DNA of 64,000 nt, taken from positions 63,753,666 to 63,817,665 of the forward strand of contig OY288251.1 in assembly GCA_958450325.1 (NCBI GenBank), read 5' to 3'. This DNA comes from Agrostemma githago (Eukaryota; Streptophyta; Magnoliopsida; Caryophyllales; Caryophyllaceae). The notes under the pieces are model-generated. The model was not told the DNA's origin and searched no databases. It saw nothing but the letters and a program-made list of their open reading frames with translations. The position numbers were made by a program, and so were the translations under genes. Below, piece after piece: positions 23,560 through 35,700 of the stretch; position 1 is the first letter of the stretch; every line of letters starts with the position of its first letter.

Positions 23560-24278
23560 TGATGGGGGCGGTTGCTGGCCATGGGCTCCCCGCCATGCAG
23601 ACCCCGGAGCGACCCGACCCAGATCATGAGGAGGCCTGCCGAGCAGGTAGGATCACCCCCAACAGCCCCCCCCCCCCCCTCCAAGGAGCCACCTTGGAGG
23701 GTCGTGCCGAGCGCCAAGCGAGGAGTCGACCCCCTGTTTGTCAGGGTCAGGCCACAACCGATGTGGCCGAGAAGGAAAAAGCCCCCCCTGCCTGTCAGGT
23801 GTCAGGGTGTTCTTCCCTGGCAGGCTCAGGGGGGAAGGTCAGAGCCCTCCTGTCCGTGCCTAAGGTAAGGGGGAATGAGTGGACAAGAGGAGCCCACGTG
23901 TCACTCCCTTGTTCTTCCCTTTTTCTCTCTCTTTACTCTCTCTAGTGGGAAACTATAAATACTCATTCATTTTTCACAAAATGGGGGATGAATTTTCTCT
24001 CTCTAGAATCTCACTCTAAAAACGTCACCTTACTCCTCAGGAATAAGGTTCGTAAAGTGCATTTCACGGACTGACTTAGGCATCGGAGAGGGTTCCCTCG
24101 GACACCCCCGAGGCCCTGTGCGCTCCTTGTGTGCAGGTGGCAGGCCATCTCCGCCGGGAAAGTCCGACTGCTGGAGTGAGAGGAAAGAGAGGCTTGGAAG
24201 GCAAGACAACATCATCAAAGAAATACAAACTCACAAGATCCAAATCCGTTTTGGGTCAATTGTTTCCATACCGGAACA
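23560..24278 (+). repeat. 3' LTR of element 1 (719 bp)
   Basis: Same termini as the 5' LTR; TATA box at 23954-23961. It differs from the 5' LTR by a run of about 14 C (23670-23683) and scattered changes. The target duplication ACTGT follows at 24279-24283. Confidence 0.85.
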
Positions 24279-24568
24279 ACTGTGATTGATTGATTGAATA
24301 ATTAATTAACTTGACCCAATTTAATTACATAGTGAACCAGAAAGCTCTAGATCTCTTTAATATTATTAGAATATCGTTAATTTACATTATTGCAGTAGTT
24401 TAGAAAAACAAACATAAACAAACCGGAATTAGAATTGTTTAGAATCGATTATAGATAATTCGCAATATTCATCCATCTCTTTGTGGTTCGACCCTTACTT
24501 GCTACTAGCTATTTGTTAGTCGTTTGTTGGGTTTATTTTGATTAAGGTGATACGACTTTAGCCTTATC
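24279..24568. other. Right half of the older LTR-like remnant
   Basis: Continues 3790-4334 across element 1. It contains TGTGGTTCGACCCTTACTTG and ends near GCCTTATCA at about 24568, which I take as the likely 3' edge of an ancient LTR. No coding sequence. Confidence 0.4.
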
Positions 24569-26593
24569 AAGATTTTTTTAGAGAGAAAATCAATTGGTGA
24601 AATGAAAAGGACAAATTGGTATAATGTCGTTAGGATTGAGCAAAAGATCGTTAAGAAAAAGCACGACCCTAAAGAAATAACAGTAAACCAACAAATAAAT
24701 ACTCTCATTTTCATTGATTTCTACCCGTTAAAAGTGACATATGGAGTATTTCTTAAGAAAAATAATAACAAAATCAAATACATTGTTGAAAAAGGAGACG
24801 TGGAACATATCAATGGAAAGAAGGAAGTAATATAAAAAAATCCCAAAATTAGAGTTACACCCTTGGGAATTATATATAATTAAGTCTAATTGATTATACA
24901 AACAAAACCCAAAAATTGAGATAAAAAAATACCCGAAATACTCGAATACCTATAATCCAAAAAAAAATTAATGGTAAATCAACAAATAAATACAATAACA
25001 TTTTTAAAAAAATCCAAAATTAGGTTCCACAATTTGAAGTTGTATTTAAATTAACAAGTACTCCATAATTCACCTCACAAAACAAAACCGAAAAATTGAC
25101 ATAAAAAAGTACCAAAAAAACAAAAATAATCTAACTACAAGATTAGGATTCAAAATTGATACTCCCTTCGATTCTAAATTTTTGCCCAATTTCATCAATA
25201 TATAGGTGGAGTATTTTAATAAAATGGACAATAAATAAAAAACGGAGGGTGTAATTGAGAAAAGAGAATTTTGAAATTAGGTTTGAAAACTTATAAATAC
25301 AGGAACTTTTAGGTACATTGGAAGAACTTGGTATTTTGTTCTTAAATGGATCCCCTTATTATTTTTCTTCTCTAACCAAATTATTTTAATTTTCTAGATA
25401 AATGTAAGAACTTAGTTCTTAAACAAGAACCTAGTTCTTCATTTCACTTTTAATTTTCTAAATAAATGTAAGAATTTAGTTCTTAAAGAAGAAAATGGAG
25501 GGAAAGACAAATGGTGGAACTTGAACCCCCACCAACTCTACCAAGTATAAGTCTTCTAACCCAGTGCGTCACTCTAATTTCAGTTGTTCTTCTTTACTCA
25601 CCAAAATGACAAGTATTAACCGTCAGTATTTAAAAAAAATTGAAAAAACGAAGGGTACGCACGTGGGGTGCTGTGCACAACCATAAGTCCGCCACTAATT
25701 AGAACATTAAAAATTAAGAATAAATTTGTATTTATAGTAAAATTATACTCCGTAAGTGTTTGCAAAAGATGTTAAAAATGACTCATATTTAAGAGGCGTA
25801 CAGTTGGCAAAAAAAAAAAAAAAAAAAAAAAAATTAAGAGGTGTACTTGCATCTAATCTAATGTTTTACTACTCCCTAAGCTTGAGCAAATATTGTGTAA
25901 TAGTGTTAAGAACTTAAACTTGAATGCTCTAAAATCTAAACCCATATCAAACTTAAATGTAACCGACAATATTTGACCAGCTTGTGTAGTTGAAAACCAA
26001 GAAGGAACTCATTTCTAGCCGACAAATAGTTGATCTATTCCAACAATTCATTCATTCATTCATTCTAGCTTAGGTGTTATGAGATGAGACAAATAAAAGG
26101 GAGGATTGAGTAAGAGGGATTCAGATTTGAAATTAAATCGCCTCTAAATTGTAGGATTTGAGTGAATTGCGAATCTGATCATCGCATCATGGAATTGGAA
26201 TTTGATCACAATTTTGGTAAATTAATTAAGCTCCAACCCACTAAGCTAATCAAATTAAAGCAGGCCAGACAGCAGCTGAAAATAACAAAGGCAAATCGAT
26301 GGATAGTACTCGTACTAGCTACCTGCTTGTAAATTTTGCCTCGTAAGTATCTATCATAATATCATTACTATTAGACCATAGCAGTACGACTAGTATTCAT
26401 CCTGTCACTCATTGTCTCAGACATGGCCCACATACCCTACCTTCTACACAAATCATTTTGGACTACTGCATGCCCTTTGCCGCCATACTCACCTCCATTC
26501 GCATTAGATAACTAAAGAAAAATACGGAGTAAATATTTTTTATTCTTAATCAGACTAGTTCAAATTAGCTTTTTACCCTCCATAAATAGGAGT
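24569..26593. other. Gene-free AT-rich intergenic region
   Basis: No supported ORF. Small features are a Stowaway-like remnant at about 25164-25253 (ends CTCCCTTCGATTC and ACGGAGGGTG), a poly(A) run at about 25808-25834, and a tRNA-B-box-like GGGGTTCAAGTTCC on the minus strand near 25515-25530 (too weak to call a SINE). An (ATTC)n run lies at about 26048-26066. Confidence 0.5.
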
Positions 26594-26712
26594 AAGGTCC
26601 TCTTCTCCTGAAGTTATATATTCAGACAGTTTCAATTCAGACAGTTTCAGTTCAGACATATTCAGTTCAGTTCAGTTCAGACATATTCAGTTCAGTTTAG
26701 TTTACTTCAGAC
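26594..26712 (+). repeat. TTCAG-type pentanucleotide cluster
   Basis: Repeated TTCAGTTCAG and TTCAGACAG/TTCAGACATA units follow GGTCCTCTTCTCCTGAAG. A related cluster is at about 31823-31848, also next to an (ATT)n tract, followed by a sequence whose reverse complement is GCCCTGTTCTCTAGG. The GGNCCTSTTCTC ends with TAA/TTA next to them resemble termini of Tourist/Harbinger-type elements. Whether the two sites are ends of one element is unclear. Confidence 0.45.
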
Positions 26713-26950
<238 letters not shown>

Positions 26951-27107
26951 TTTGATGAAATGTAAGTAGATTCATTCATCAAAAAAATTTACAATGAAGC
27001 ATATATTCTGTACATCAAAATTACCAACAGACGGTATCGGAAACAATCAATTAGCAATCATAGCCTATATTACGGAGTTGTATGATGTCTTCATTAGCAA
27101 TATCATC

Positions 27108-28691
27108 GCAACTACTTTTTACTGTCGGCGCTTTACTTCTTACCGTCGGCGTTAATTATGTAAAATGACGACTTTGCCCTTGATATTAATTTTCGTAATA
27201 ATATTACTTTAACATTTTATAGATTATCGATTTATTAAAGCTCGATAATAAAACCGTCTTTTTCGATTATCGTAATAAACCAAAACCGATTTCCTATATA
27301 ATTAATATATGGAATTACGCAAAATGACAAGTTCTCCTTTGCAATTAACTCTCGAAATAATATCACATTTACATTTTATAAAGTATCGGTTTATTAGAAC
27401 TCGATAATAAAACCATTTTTTCGATTATCGTTACGCCTCTGATTTTAAACGGTTAATTAGATTAATTAACGACTTAATACAATTTAATAAACGTAATTAA
27501 CAAATACGAGTAATACGCAAATTAAGTGACCCGGGTTCGAATCCTCTTGTTTACAAAGAAGGATCGAACCCCCAACCTATTGACTGAGAGCCAAATGACC
27601 AAACCACTGGACCAACATCAACATAATGATATTTCGAATGGTTGAAAACTACTTGTTTCAAAAACAAAACAAAAAACCGGGTAAATGAACTAAGTCGAAA
27701 AAAATCGTGGACTTGCCGATGGAGGAGTCGACGATATTTTTCGACTTGCCGATGGGAGAGTCGACTGATTTTCTCTCGACTCCCCCATCGGCAAGTCGAG
27801 AAAATCAGTCGACTCCCCCATCGGCAAGTCGACTATATTTTTTGACTTTGTTCATTTTCCCGGTTTTTTTTTGTTTTTGAAACAAGTAGTTTTCAACCAT
27901 TTGAAATATCAATATGTTGATGTTGGTTCAGTGGTTTGGTCATTTAGCTCTTAGTCAATAGGTTGAGGGCCCGATCCTTCTCAAAGACAAATTTAGCATT
28001 TTGTTTGTTATTTTTTAAATTTTCAAAAGACAAATTTAAAGTGTAAACAAGAGGATTCAACCCGGGTCACTTCTATGAAAAGTAGTCCCTGTAACCAATT
28101 TCACCACCTTATACTTCACGTTTCATATCAAACTTTCAACTATTATAGAGAAAATAATACGACCCTTGGGTGGGTCGAAAAACCCACTCGACCCGACCCA
28201 TTTCCGGATTTTTTCCTTTTAATTTGCATCGATTTGTATAACAAATCTTGATTGTCGTAGATTAATTAGGAATTAATTTGCGTATTACTCGTATTTGTTA
28301 ATTACGTTTATTAAATTGTATTAAGTCATTAATTAATCTAATTAACTGTTTAAAATCAGAGGCGTAACAATAATCGAAAAAACGATTTTATTATCGATTT
28401 TTAATAAACCGATACTTTATAAAATGTAAATGTGATAATATTTCGAGAATTAATTACAAAAGAGAACTTGTCATTTTGCGTAATTCCATATATTAATTAT
28501 ATAGGAAGTCGGTTTTGGTTTATTACGATAATCGAAAAAGACGGTTTTATTATCGAGTTTTAATAAATCGATAATCTATAAAATGTTAAAGTAATATTAT
28601 TTCGAGAATAAATATCAAGGGCAAAGTCGTCATTTTACGTAATTAACGCCGACGGTAAGAAGTAAAGCGTCGACGGTAAAAAGTAGTCCCC
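27108..28691. mobile_element. Foldback (long inverted repeat) element, probably Mutator-like, 1584 bp
   Basis: Almost the whole element is one inverted repeat. The outer arms (27111-27524 and 28266-28688) begin ACTACTTTTTACYGTCG; the inner arms (27525-27800 and about 27800-28090) continue the fold. The flanks AATATCATC (27099-27107) and AATATCACC (28692-28700) form a 9-bp duplication with one mismatch, the size made by Mutator-like elements. The centre holds four copies of a GACTTGCCGATGG/CCATCGGCAAGTC motif. No transposase ORF. It lies within the LINE ORF. Confidence 0.75.
27540..27622 (-). repeat. tRNA-like (SINE-head-like) segment in the foldback element, left arm
   Basis: On the minus strand it contains TGGTCCAGTGG, an RNA polymerase III A-box match, and about 40 bases later GGGTTCGATCC, a B-box match. 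The mirror copy is at about 27908-27985 (plus strand) with TGGTTCAGTGG and a mutated B box. The segment does not form a complete tRNA cloverleaf, so it is not called a tRNA gene. Confidence 0.45.
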
Positions 28692-29435
28692 AATATCACC
28701 CGTCTCTTTTACCTTAATTCTTCTCCTAGCCTCAGTAGCAATCAGCTGTGCAACCAGCTCAGGGCGAAGGAGACTATTCTCTATCCTCGCCCTATTTCTT
28801 TGATGCCAAATATGATAATAGGTTGCAGTTAAAATCGTAGTTTGTAGTTTCCACCTGATCGACCCATCTCCATTAGCAATGAGGCTTGCTAAAGACGGGG
28901 TGTAACCAGTAAACTGGTTAACAGCAGCGAGAATTTTCATGTTGTACGGACAATCGAAGAACAAGTGGGCATCAGTTTCAATGTCAGCCTGGCAAATGCA
29001 GCACGTTTCGTCATCAATACATCCCAACCTGAAGAGTTTAGCCTTCGTGTTGATGCCCTTCTGAATTATCAGCCACAATATCATACCATGTCTGAACATT
29101 CCATTAGTTCCAAACTATGGCAGTCCAGGGATGGGGGTTAGGACGAGGATTCATCCATTCATACGCCCCATGACTCGAGTATCCCTTAGCATCATGGATC
29201 CATTTGCCATCAACGAATCCCTGTTTTAATTTCTCCTTAACTTTGCAGACCGATTTCCACGCCCAAGGAGCGTCTTTCGGAGGTATATAGTCATGCCACT
29301 GAGTCGATTTGAGATAGATGAAAATAATAACGGTAAAAGAACGATATTTTTGAAGTTAAACTTACATAAATGACAACAAATATTTTCGTCAATACAATCT
29401 AAATCCATTACGTCAATACTTTTGATGAATACAAA

Positions 29436-29600
29436 TTACGTCAAATGATTAAGTAAATCATCTACATCAATTTGCCCCGTTTCCTCTTCATCTCCATCGA
29501 AATCTTCATCGGAATCTTCATTTGAATCTTCTTCAATGTCACTATCGGCACGATTAGCTAACCATATGTCTTTAGCTATAGTCGTACGCACTTTGTTCAT
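29436..29600 (-). pseudogene. Fragment ending in an acidic tail, possibly the C-terminus of a PIF/Harbinger-type protein
   Basis: A 54-residue open stretch, MNKVRTTIAKDIWLANRADS followed by a run of Asp and Glu and the ending VDDLLNHLT. The 'R-x-x-I-A-x-x-I/M-W' look is common at the ends of plant Harbinger-type nucleases, but the fragment is too short to be sure. Similar ATTA-rich repeats flank it. Nothing coding is seen upstream in this frame. Confidence 0.25.
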
Positions 29601-29675
29601 AAGTTTCTTCCGTTTGAAGTAAGTTATAAGTTATAAATATTATAAGTAAAAGTAATATTTATTACTTAAGTTATA

Positions 29676-29996
29676 CTCCGTCGATTACCTATTTTCTTCC
29701 TCTTTTCTTATTGGGCTGAGTTTGATTTTTTTGCCTTTTTTCATTTAAAGAAAGTTTTACCCTCTTCATTAATTAATATAATATTCTTCTCTCCTACTTT
29801 TCCACCACACTTTTTCTCATTTAATTAATATAATATTCTTCTCTCTTACTTTTTCATTCTACTTTTTCACATTTAATTAATATATATTTCTCTCTCTTAC
29901 TTTTTCATTCCACATTCCATTATTCTACTAATATAATTACTCTCTCCTTATTTTATTCCCCAAAAAAAGGGGAAGAAAATAGGTAATCGGAGGGAG
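29676..29996. mobile_element. Stowaway-like MITE (321 bp)
   Basis: Inverted ends CTCCGTCGATTACCTATTTT and the reverse complement of a right end reading AAATAGGTAATCGGAGGGAG. TA dinucleotides at both flanks (29674-29675, 29997-29998) are the duplication expected of Tc1/mariner-type MITEs. No ORF. Confidence 0.8.
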
Positions 29997-30109
29997 TATT
30001 ACTTATAAATATTTATTACTTATAAGTAAAAGTTATAATATTTATATTATAAGTTATAAATATTTATTACTTAAAGTAAAAGTAATATTACTAATATTTT
30101 AAAGTAATA

Positions 30110-30147
30110 CTAGTATAGACCCCGTGCATATGCATGATACATATGCA
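30110..30147 (-). mobile_element. Possible Helitron 3' terminus
   Basis: On the minus strand a 7-bp stem (GCATATG/CATATGC) is followed after about 12 nt by CTAG and then T, as in plant Helitron 3' ends. The matching 5' TC end and any helicase sequence were not found, so the extent of the element is unknown. Confidence 0.35.
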
Positions 30148-30300
30148 AACTTATTTTATAGGTATTCTAAAATTTACATATTAATTTTTACATTACACAA
30201 CTTTGTAATTTGAATTTAAGAGAATAGTTAGAATTTGTTAAGTAATTAAGATAAATTAGTAAGTCAATACATGTATATTTTAATAAAGCTATTATATATA

Positions 30301-30572
30301 CTTCCTCCGATTGCCTATTTTCTTCCCTTTCTTTTTGGATGGAAAATAAGAAAAGAGTATTATATTAATAAAAGATGAAAGGTGGAATGAAAAAGTAGGA
30401 GAGGAAAATATTATATTAATTAAATGAGAAAAAGTGATGTGGAAAAATAGGGGAGAGAATATTATACTATTAATTAATGAGAAGTGAAAAAATTTACTTA
30501 AATGGAAAGAGGGAATAAAATCAAACTCACCCCAATAAGGAAAGTGGGAAGAAAATAAGCAAGCAGATAGAG
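30301..30572. mobile_element. Stowaway-like MITE (272 bp)
   Basis: Left end CTTCCTCCGATTGCCTATTT, right end AAATAAGCAAGCAGATAGAG, flanked by TA on both sides. It is related in sequence to the MITE at 29676-29996 (same TTTTCTTCC subterminal block) but more decayed on the right. Confidence 0.7.
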
Positions 30573-31567
30573 TATACAGTATTTTTTATTACATGGAACA
30601 TATGTTATTCTTATACTTTCAAAGTCTCAATTTTTTACCTAAAACATACATATGAATTAATATTAACAATTGATTACTCATATGAGTAATACAATCTTAA
30701 ATTGTTTAATAACACATTTTAAAAAATACACTAATTCTATGTTTTTTTAAATTGAAGAGAGATCATAATTGTACGTTATATTTTAGTGTGTGTATATATG
30801 TATATAGATCATAATTGCACGTTATATACTCTTGGAGTACACATCATTATACTATTAAGGGTACTCTAATATTATTACCCTTTAAAAATTATACTGTCAA
30901 AGATACTCAGAAATACACAATTACTCTAAAAAAAATCATTAATATTATTAGTGTTTGTAAACTCTAATAAAATTCGGAATTTATGGCAAAATAATACGGA
31001 AAATTACATGCGTATTGATATGTAGCATAATGATATGGATACTGTATATTACACATCTTAGACATAATTACTGGAAATTGATATGTAGCATAAGTATCGA
31101 TATTATATGAAACTTGATATGGAATGAAATATAACGTGATATAATAATTATGTCATATATGGATTGTTGATAAAATTTATGGAATAATATATGGAAAATA
31201 ATATAGATGCATATTATAAGGAATTTATGCACTATATATGGAATTTATGCATTAAATGATGTGATATAATATAATTATTATGCCATAAATTTCATCATGT
31301 AATCATTATCATGTAATCATATTATATCACGTTCACAATCGTCTTAATTACCAACAATTAAATGACCACCGCCTTAATTAGATAACGTGATATAACATTT
31401 GTTATTTATAATAAAAATAGAATAGCCCATAAAGATAAGCCAACCAATAAAAAACGTGATATGACCCAATTAAGAGCAACCCAATAAGTGGCCCAACAAA
31501 GTAGGCGGGAAAACTTATTAGTTTTGTTATTTGATTAGTGGAAAGTGGATTACTTTATAAAGTATTC
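30573..31567. other. Gene-free AT-rich intergenic region
   Basis: Very AT-rich, no ORF. It contains many dispersed ATATGGAA/TTTATGGAA repeats (about 30970-31270) and two near-identical CATGTAATCAT stretches around 31295-31320. Nothing functional is recognised. Confidence 0.4.
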
Positions 31568-31657
31568 ACTCCCATTTACTGGAATCCTACCATTTGATTA
31601 AAATATACCTCACATATATTCAATCTTTGGTAGGTTTTCAGTGAATGGGAGGTAGTA
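31568..31657. mobile_element. Short Stowaway-like MITE remnant
   Basis: Imperfect inverted ends (CTCCCATTTACTGGAATCCT and GGTTTTCAGTGAATGGGAG) around the stretch AAAATATACCTCACATATAT, which recurs in the MITE at 39587-39677. The ends are decayed, so bounds are approximate. Confidence 0.5.
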
Positions 31658-31688
31658 TTACTCTGTATCATTTACTGAATAAATTAGT

Positions 31689-31848
31689 ATTATTATTATT
31701 ATTAATTTTATTATTATTACTATTATATTAATATTAATTATACTAATAATAATAACATTATTATTATTATTATTATTAAAATTAATTATTATTATTATTA
31801 TTATTATTGTTATTATTTTTTTCAGTTTAGTTCAGTTCAGTCAATTTA
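31689..31848 (+). repeat. Imperfect (ATT)n microsatellite with adjoining TTCAG units
   Basis: Interrupted ATT/TTA triplets (about 31689-31820), then TTCAGTTTAGTTCAGTTCAG. Same association as at 26594-26950. Confidence 0.85.
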
Positions 31849-32455
31849 AATCCTAGAGAACAGGGCTTAACTAGCTACTCCATAATATATTTATGAACGT
31901 TCTCCATATTATGTACATACGCAAACATATTGCATGAGATAAATTATGTTGATGAAATAAAGAAAGAGAGGCCAGGAATAGGAGAGGTTGTAAAACGGTG
32001 ACTGCGGTGACAATGAAGGAAACAAATTAAAAGAGGTTGGCGTGGGTTGAGGTGAGGTATTAATAATAAGCAAAGCTAAGATGGGAAATTGGGTTGTTGC
32101 CTAAATGGTAGATGTCCATCAGTCCATGCCATGCTATGCCTCGCAAAACTGACTTGATCCGATACTCGAGTTTCACTCGGGCTAACTCAAAACTGACTTG
32201 ATTATTATTATAGAAAATGAATTGATATCTCTAAAAAAAGTTGAAAATAACAAACCTAAAATAATCCGACTCAATCCAAAATCAACTAAAATTCTATACC
32301 CCATAAGTAATCGGACCCAGTTGACCCATTTGCCAATAGAAATAGAAGGAAGAAGGCAGTAAGGTGGTAGATAGGTTCATTGATAGCAAAGCTTGTGAAT
32401 TATATATGGAAATTAAAGGGCGACTGTTGATGTTGTCACTACATGTCGTCTTGGA

Positions 32456-32735
32456 GTATATAGTGAGACCCACCAGAGTGCAAGTGGGGACAGGGGACAG
32501 GCACACTCCTGCTGCATTCATATTATTGGCCTATTCCCTCCATACTCTTCTCGTCTTCCTTAAGTACACACAGCACTCTCACCCCCCACACACCCACCTG
32601 TACCTGTACACACCTCGCTCTGATCACTCACAATTCACAAATGCGCTTTACTGCTAACTAGCTTAGCTTAGCCTAGCCCACTCTCGTCTCGTCTCGTCTC
32701 GTCTAGTCTCACCAATAATTCACAGACACACAATA
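32456..32735 (+). promoter_or_regulatory. Probable core promoter and leader of the XTH gene
   Basis: TATATAG at about 32456-32462 is the best TATA-like site upstream of the ATG at 32736. The implied leader is about 250 nt, CT-rich, and contains a (TCTCG)n microsatellite at 32682-32704. No other regulatory motif is claimed. Confidence 0.35.
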
Positions 32736-35700
32736 ATGTCGTCGTCATCGTCGTCGTCTCTACTTCATCACCAGTGCTGCTTCTACTATTACTACTACAT
32801 CATCTTCTTCTTCATTGTCCCTCAATGCTGCTTAGGTTCATGGCCGCCATCCCCCGGTTATTATCCGAGCAAAAAGTTCCGGTCTGTGAGGTTTTCTCAA
32901 GGGTTTAGAAATCTGTGGGGTCCTCGCCATCAGAAAGTTGATCACCACGCTTTGACTATCTGGCTTGACCGCAGCTCCGGTATGTTACCTTTTACTCCAT
33001 CCTTAAAACCCATATCAGTCAATCACCATTCACCAACTACTGCTCAACTTAGACCACACCACATGCACACTACTCATTAATGTGTTTAATTAATTAATGC
33101 ACGAGTAAGTAAGTAAGATTGCAAAACCCTTAATTATGTGGAAACCAGACTCCGTAGGAAGACATTCATTCAAGTGGTAATAAGAATATAAAGCATCAAT
33201 CATTCCCTACCTCAGCTTTTTGACTCTTCAATCGTGTTTTTTTAATCAACACGTACGTACGGGTACGGTGGGGTGCATAATGATTTAACAGGAAGTGGAT
33301 TCAAATCAGTCCGTCCATTTCGATCGGGATACTTTGGGAGTTCAATTAAACTACAACCCGGATACACCGCCGGAGTCATTACTGCATTTTATGTAAGTAG
33401 TCATCATTTCAACTTTATTTTACCCTTAGCTTGCTGCGGCTGCGGCTGTCTGTCAGTCAACATAATTAATTTTGTTTAATTTATACTCCTATGACAATGT
33501 AGGTAGATCCTCACTATTAAACTCATAATTTTATACTCCCTCCGTTCCAATGAATTGTTTGCTTTTGATTTTGGCACCAAGGGAAAAATAACCAATGAGG
33601 AAGTGACATGTGGAGCAAGTGGTCAAATTACATACCAAAATCATTCCTAAAATAGAAAGGCAAACAATTCATTGAGACGCCCCAATACGGAATAGGCAAA
33701 CAATTCATTGGGACGGAGGGAGTATATATTAAGGAATAGGCTCAAATAAAAATTGCATCCAACAAGACTTAAACTCATAATCTTTCAAGATTGGTAATAG
33801 GCTCAAATCACCGCACTACAAGCCACATGTGTAGATATTATTTCATAATTTTATATATAGAGTAATTATTCAGAAAGAGAATTATGAAGCCCAATAATTT
33901 TGGAGGCCCAATTCCTTTGCTCACCCTGCACTCCCTATGAGCCGTCCCTGACTGATATACAAACAAACAAAGGAGAAAGATAGTACAAGTCGTTATTAAT
34001 TAACATATTTAAGCATTTCATTATGAATGGGGTCGGGTAGGGGGAGGTAGCAATTATGTGATCTGAGGTGGGACATGGACTTAGCTTGGTGATGTCTGTT
34101 TCTCATATTACTCATCTACAAGTGTGTTTTGGAGCAAATCCCTTTGAATTTCGATGGAGTTGGAGCTAGTATGTATGAGTATGGACCAAAAATCATCCTC
34201 CTTGAGTCCTTTCTATTCATAGACAGTTATACTACTACGACTAGTCACTATATTATTATTATTAGAAGTAAATTATTCTTCCGTACTTAGTTCAAGCAAG
34301 AGGCAAGGCCACCTCTACATAACACACAAGTAAGGATCCCACTAAATTAATCACGTTCCTTCAGTCACTCACGGGCTGCCCCTGGCCTCGGCTATTATAT
34401 ATTTATATGTATGTGCTGTGCCACCGTCTTCAACTATATATGAATTTACGTACGTGCCCCCATCATCATCTTATTATTTTCCAAACTAACGTCCACATTG
34501 TAACTTCTAAACATAAAGACGACAACATACTTATATTTATATTAATATATTATTACTCCTATATGCTACACTTTTACCTAACTATTTGGAAATCTATTAT
34601 TCTATTTTATTGATAAGAGTACAGGGATATATATTACCCGTACATCGGTACATGTTATGCTTGCGACTGCCGTATTGCAGCCCATTTAGTTTTTTTTGCT
34701 ACTTGCTACTCACCTCTACTATCTTGCCTTTTTAATGTCCAGACACGATTCTTATATGTAATTTTAGTTTATCTTAGTTAATTTAACTTATTTAGTTCAT
34801 TTCAATCAAATTGAACCCTATTAAATCAAATTAAGCTAAGAAAGTATGATTGAAAGCCCAAGTCTATAAGAGAAAAACGATGAGCAAAGGCATTGAAGAG
34901 GGACGTAAGATACGTGGAGGAGGGGTTGGTGACGGCAACGTAAACAAGAAGATAAACGTGATGAGAGTTTTATTGTAGAGGAAGAGAGACCAGTCTAAAA
35001 GGGACGGTATGCCTATAAGAGAGCAAATAGGATTTTAATTCTGTGCACCAAGTTCGGAAGGCTTGTTAAGACCATAAATGACTTTGGTCAATTTAAAAAC
35101 AATATTAAGGAAGGTATAATAAGAAAACGGTTTCACTTAACGTATCTTGGAGAAAAGCTTTGTTGATATCTAGATGTCTGAGGGACCAACCACAGTTAAG
35201 TCTAAGAGCAAGTATATGAGATGAATGGTAACCGGCTTGCTAACAAGACCTAAATTTTAGGAGTAATCCACTTCGGGTCATTAGTGAAAGCCTTTGGCAG
35301 CGCAACTAGATGAGCTTTGTATTTTTTGGATAGAATTATCCGGATTACTTGATCCGAAATACCCATTTGCAGTGCAACGAGTAAAATGATTGATGAATAT
35401 AATACCGTACCTAAAAATGTCAATAGAATAAAGAGTAGAAGTCCACACATCTCGTAGAAAAGTCAATCACATAGGTGGTTGGAAAATAAAGTTGACTGAG
35501 AAAACCGTAACTTATGAGTTCTGTCCGTAGAACAAGCATTACAATGAAATTATCAGGCTTAAAATTCAAATTAGCTAAGTGAATAAAAGTACCAAGGATA
35601 GAGGAGGATAAATGTCCTAACTTGTAATGCCAATAGCAAGAACTAAGAAGGTGATCGACGGTGTGACAAGGTGAACCGACTCAGGGATGTTCATTCGTGC

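Larger units (their letters stand above)
4335..24278 (+). mobile_element. Full-length Tat/Retand-like Ty3/Gypsy retrotransposon (element 1) with nested insertions
   Basis: Two directly repeated LTRs (4335-5034 and 23560-24278, both TGATGGGGG...ACCGGAACA) enclose gag, protease, reverse transcriptase, RNase H and integrase on the plus strand. These are followed by a tandem-repeat region and two antisense genes. The flanks carry ACTGC (4330-4334) and ACTGT (24279-24283), a 5-bp target duplication with one mismatch. Nested inserts are a CACTA element (8558-11920) and two solo LTRs (17216-19526, 20629-22853); without them the element is about 12.0 kb. The order pol, 3' repeats, antisense ORFs, LTR matches what is known of the Tat lineage of plant Gypsy elements. 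Every coding region carries stops or frameshifts, so the copy is dead. Confidence 0.85.
26951..29308 (-). pseudogene. 5'-truncated LINE (L1-type) 3' end with reverse-transcriptase zinc-binding domain, interrupted by a foldback element
   Basis: On the minus strand, about 29308-28701 encodes SVCKVKEKLKQGFVDGKW (with a stop at about 29108), then LFRLGCIDDETCCICQADIE and DAHLFFDCPYNMKI, the cysteine/histidine pattern of the zf-RVT domain that follows RT in plant LINEs. The frame runs to RRRIKVKETGDI, is cut by the element 27108-28691, and resumes with DIANEDIIQLRNIGYDC and a stop near 27045. The tail GATGAATGAATC...TTTCATC is typical of plant LINE 3' ends and is followed directly by the (TAA)n tract. 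5' truncation is usual for LINEs. Confidence 0.65.

Noticed and set aside
25500..25600. Second SINE
   Set aside because: Only a B-box-like match; the A box is poor and no tail or target duplication was found.
27540..27985. tRNA genes
   Set aside because: A and B boxes are present, but acceptor and anticodon arms do not form. The two copies are mirror images inside a foldback transposon.
34407..34613. 68-codon plus-strand ORF in XTH intron 2
   Set aside because: AT-rich chance ORF in an intron, no motif.
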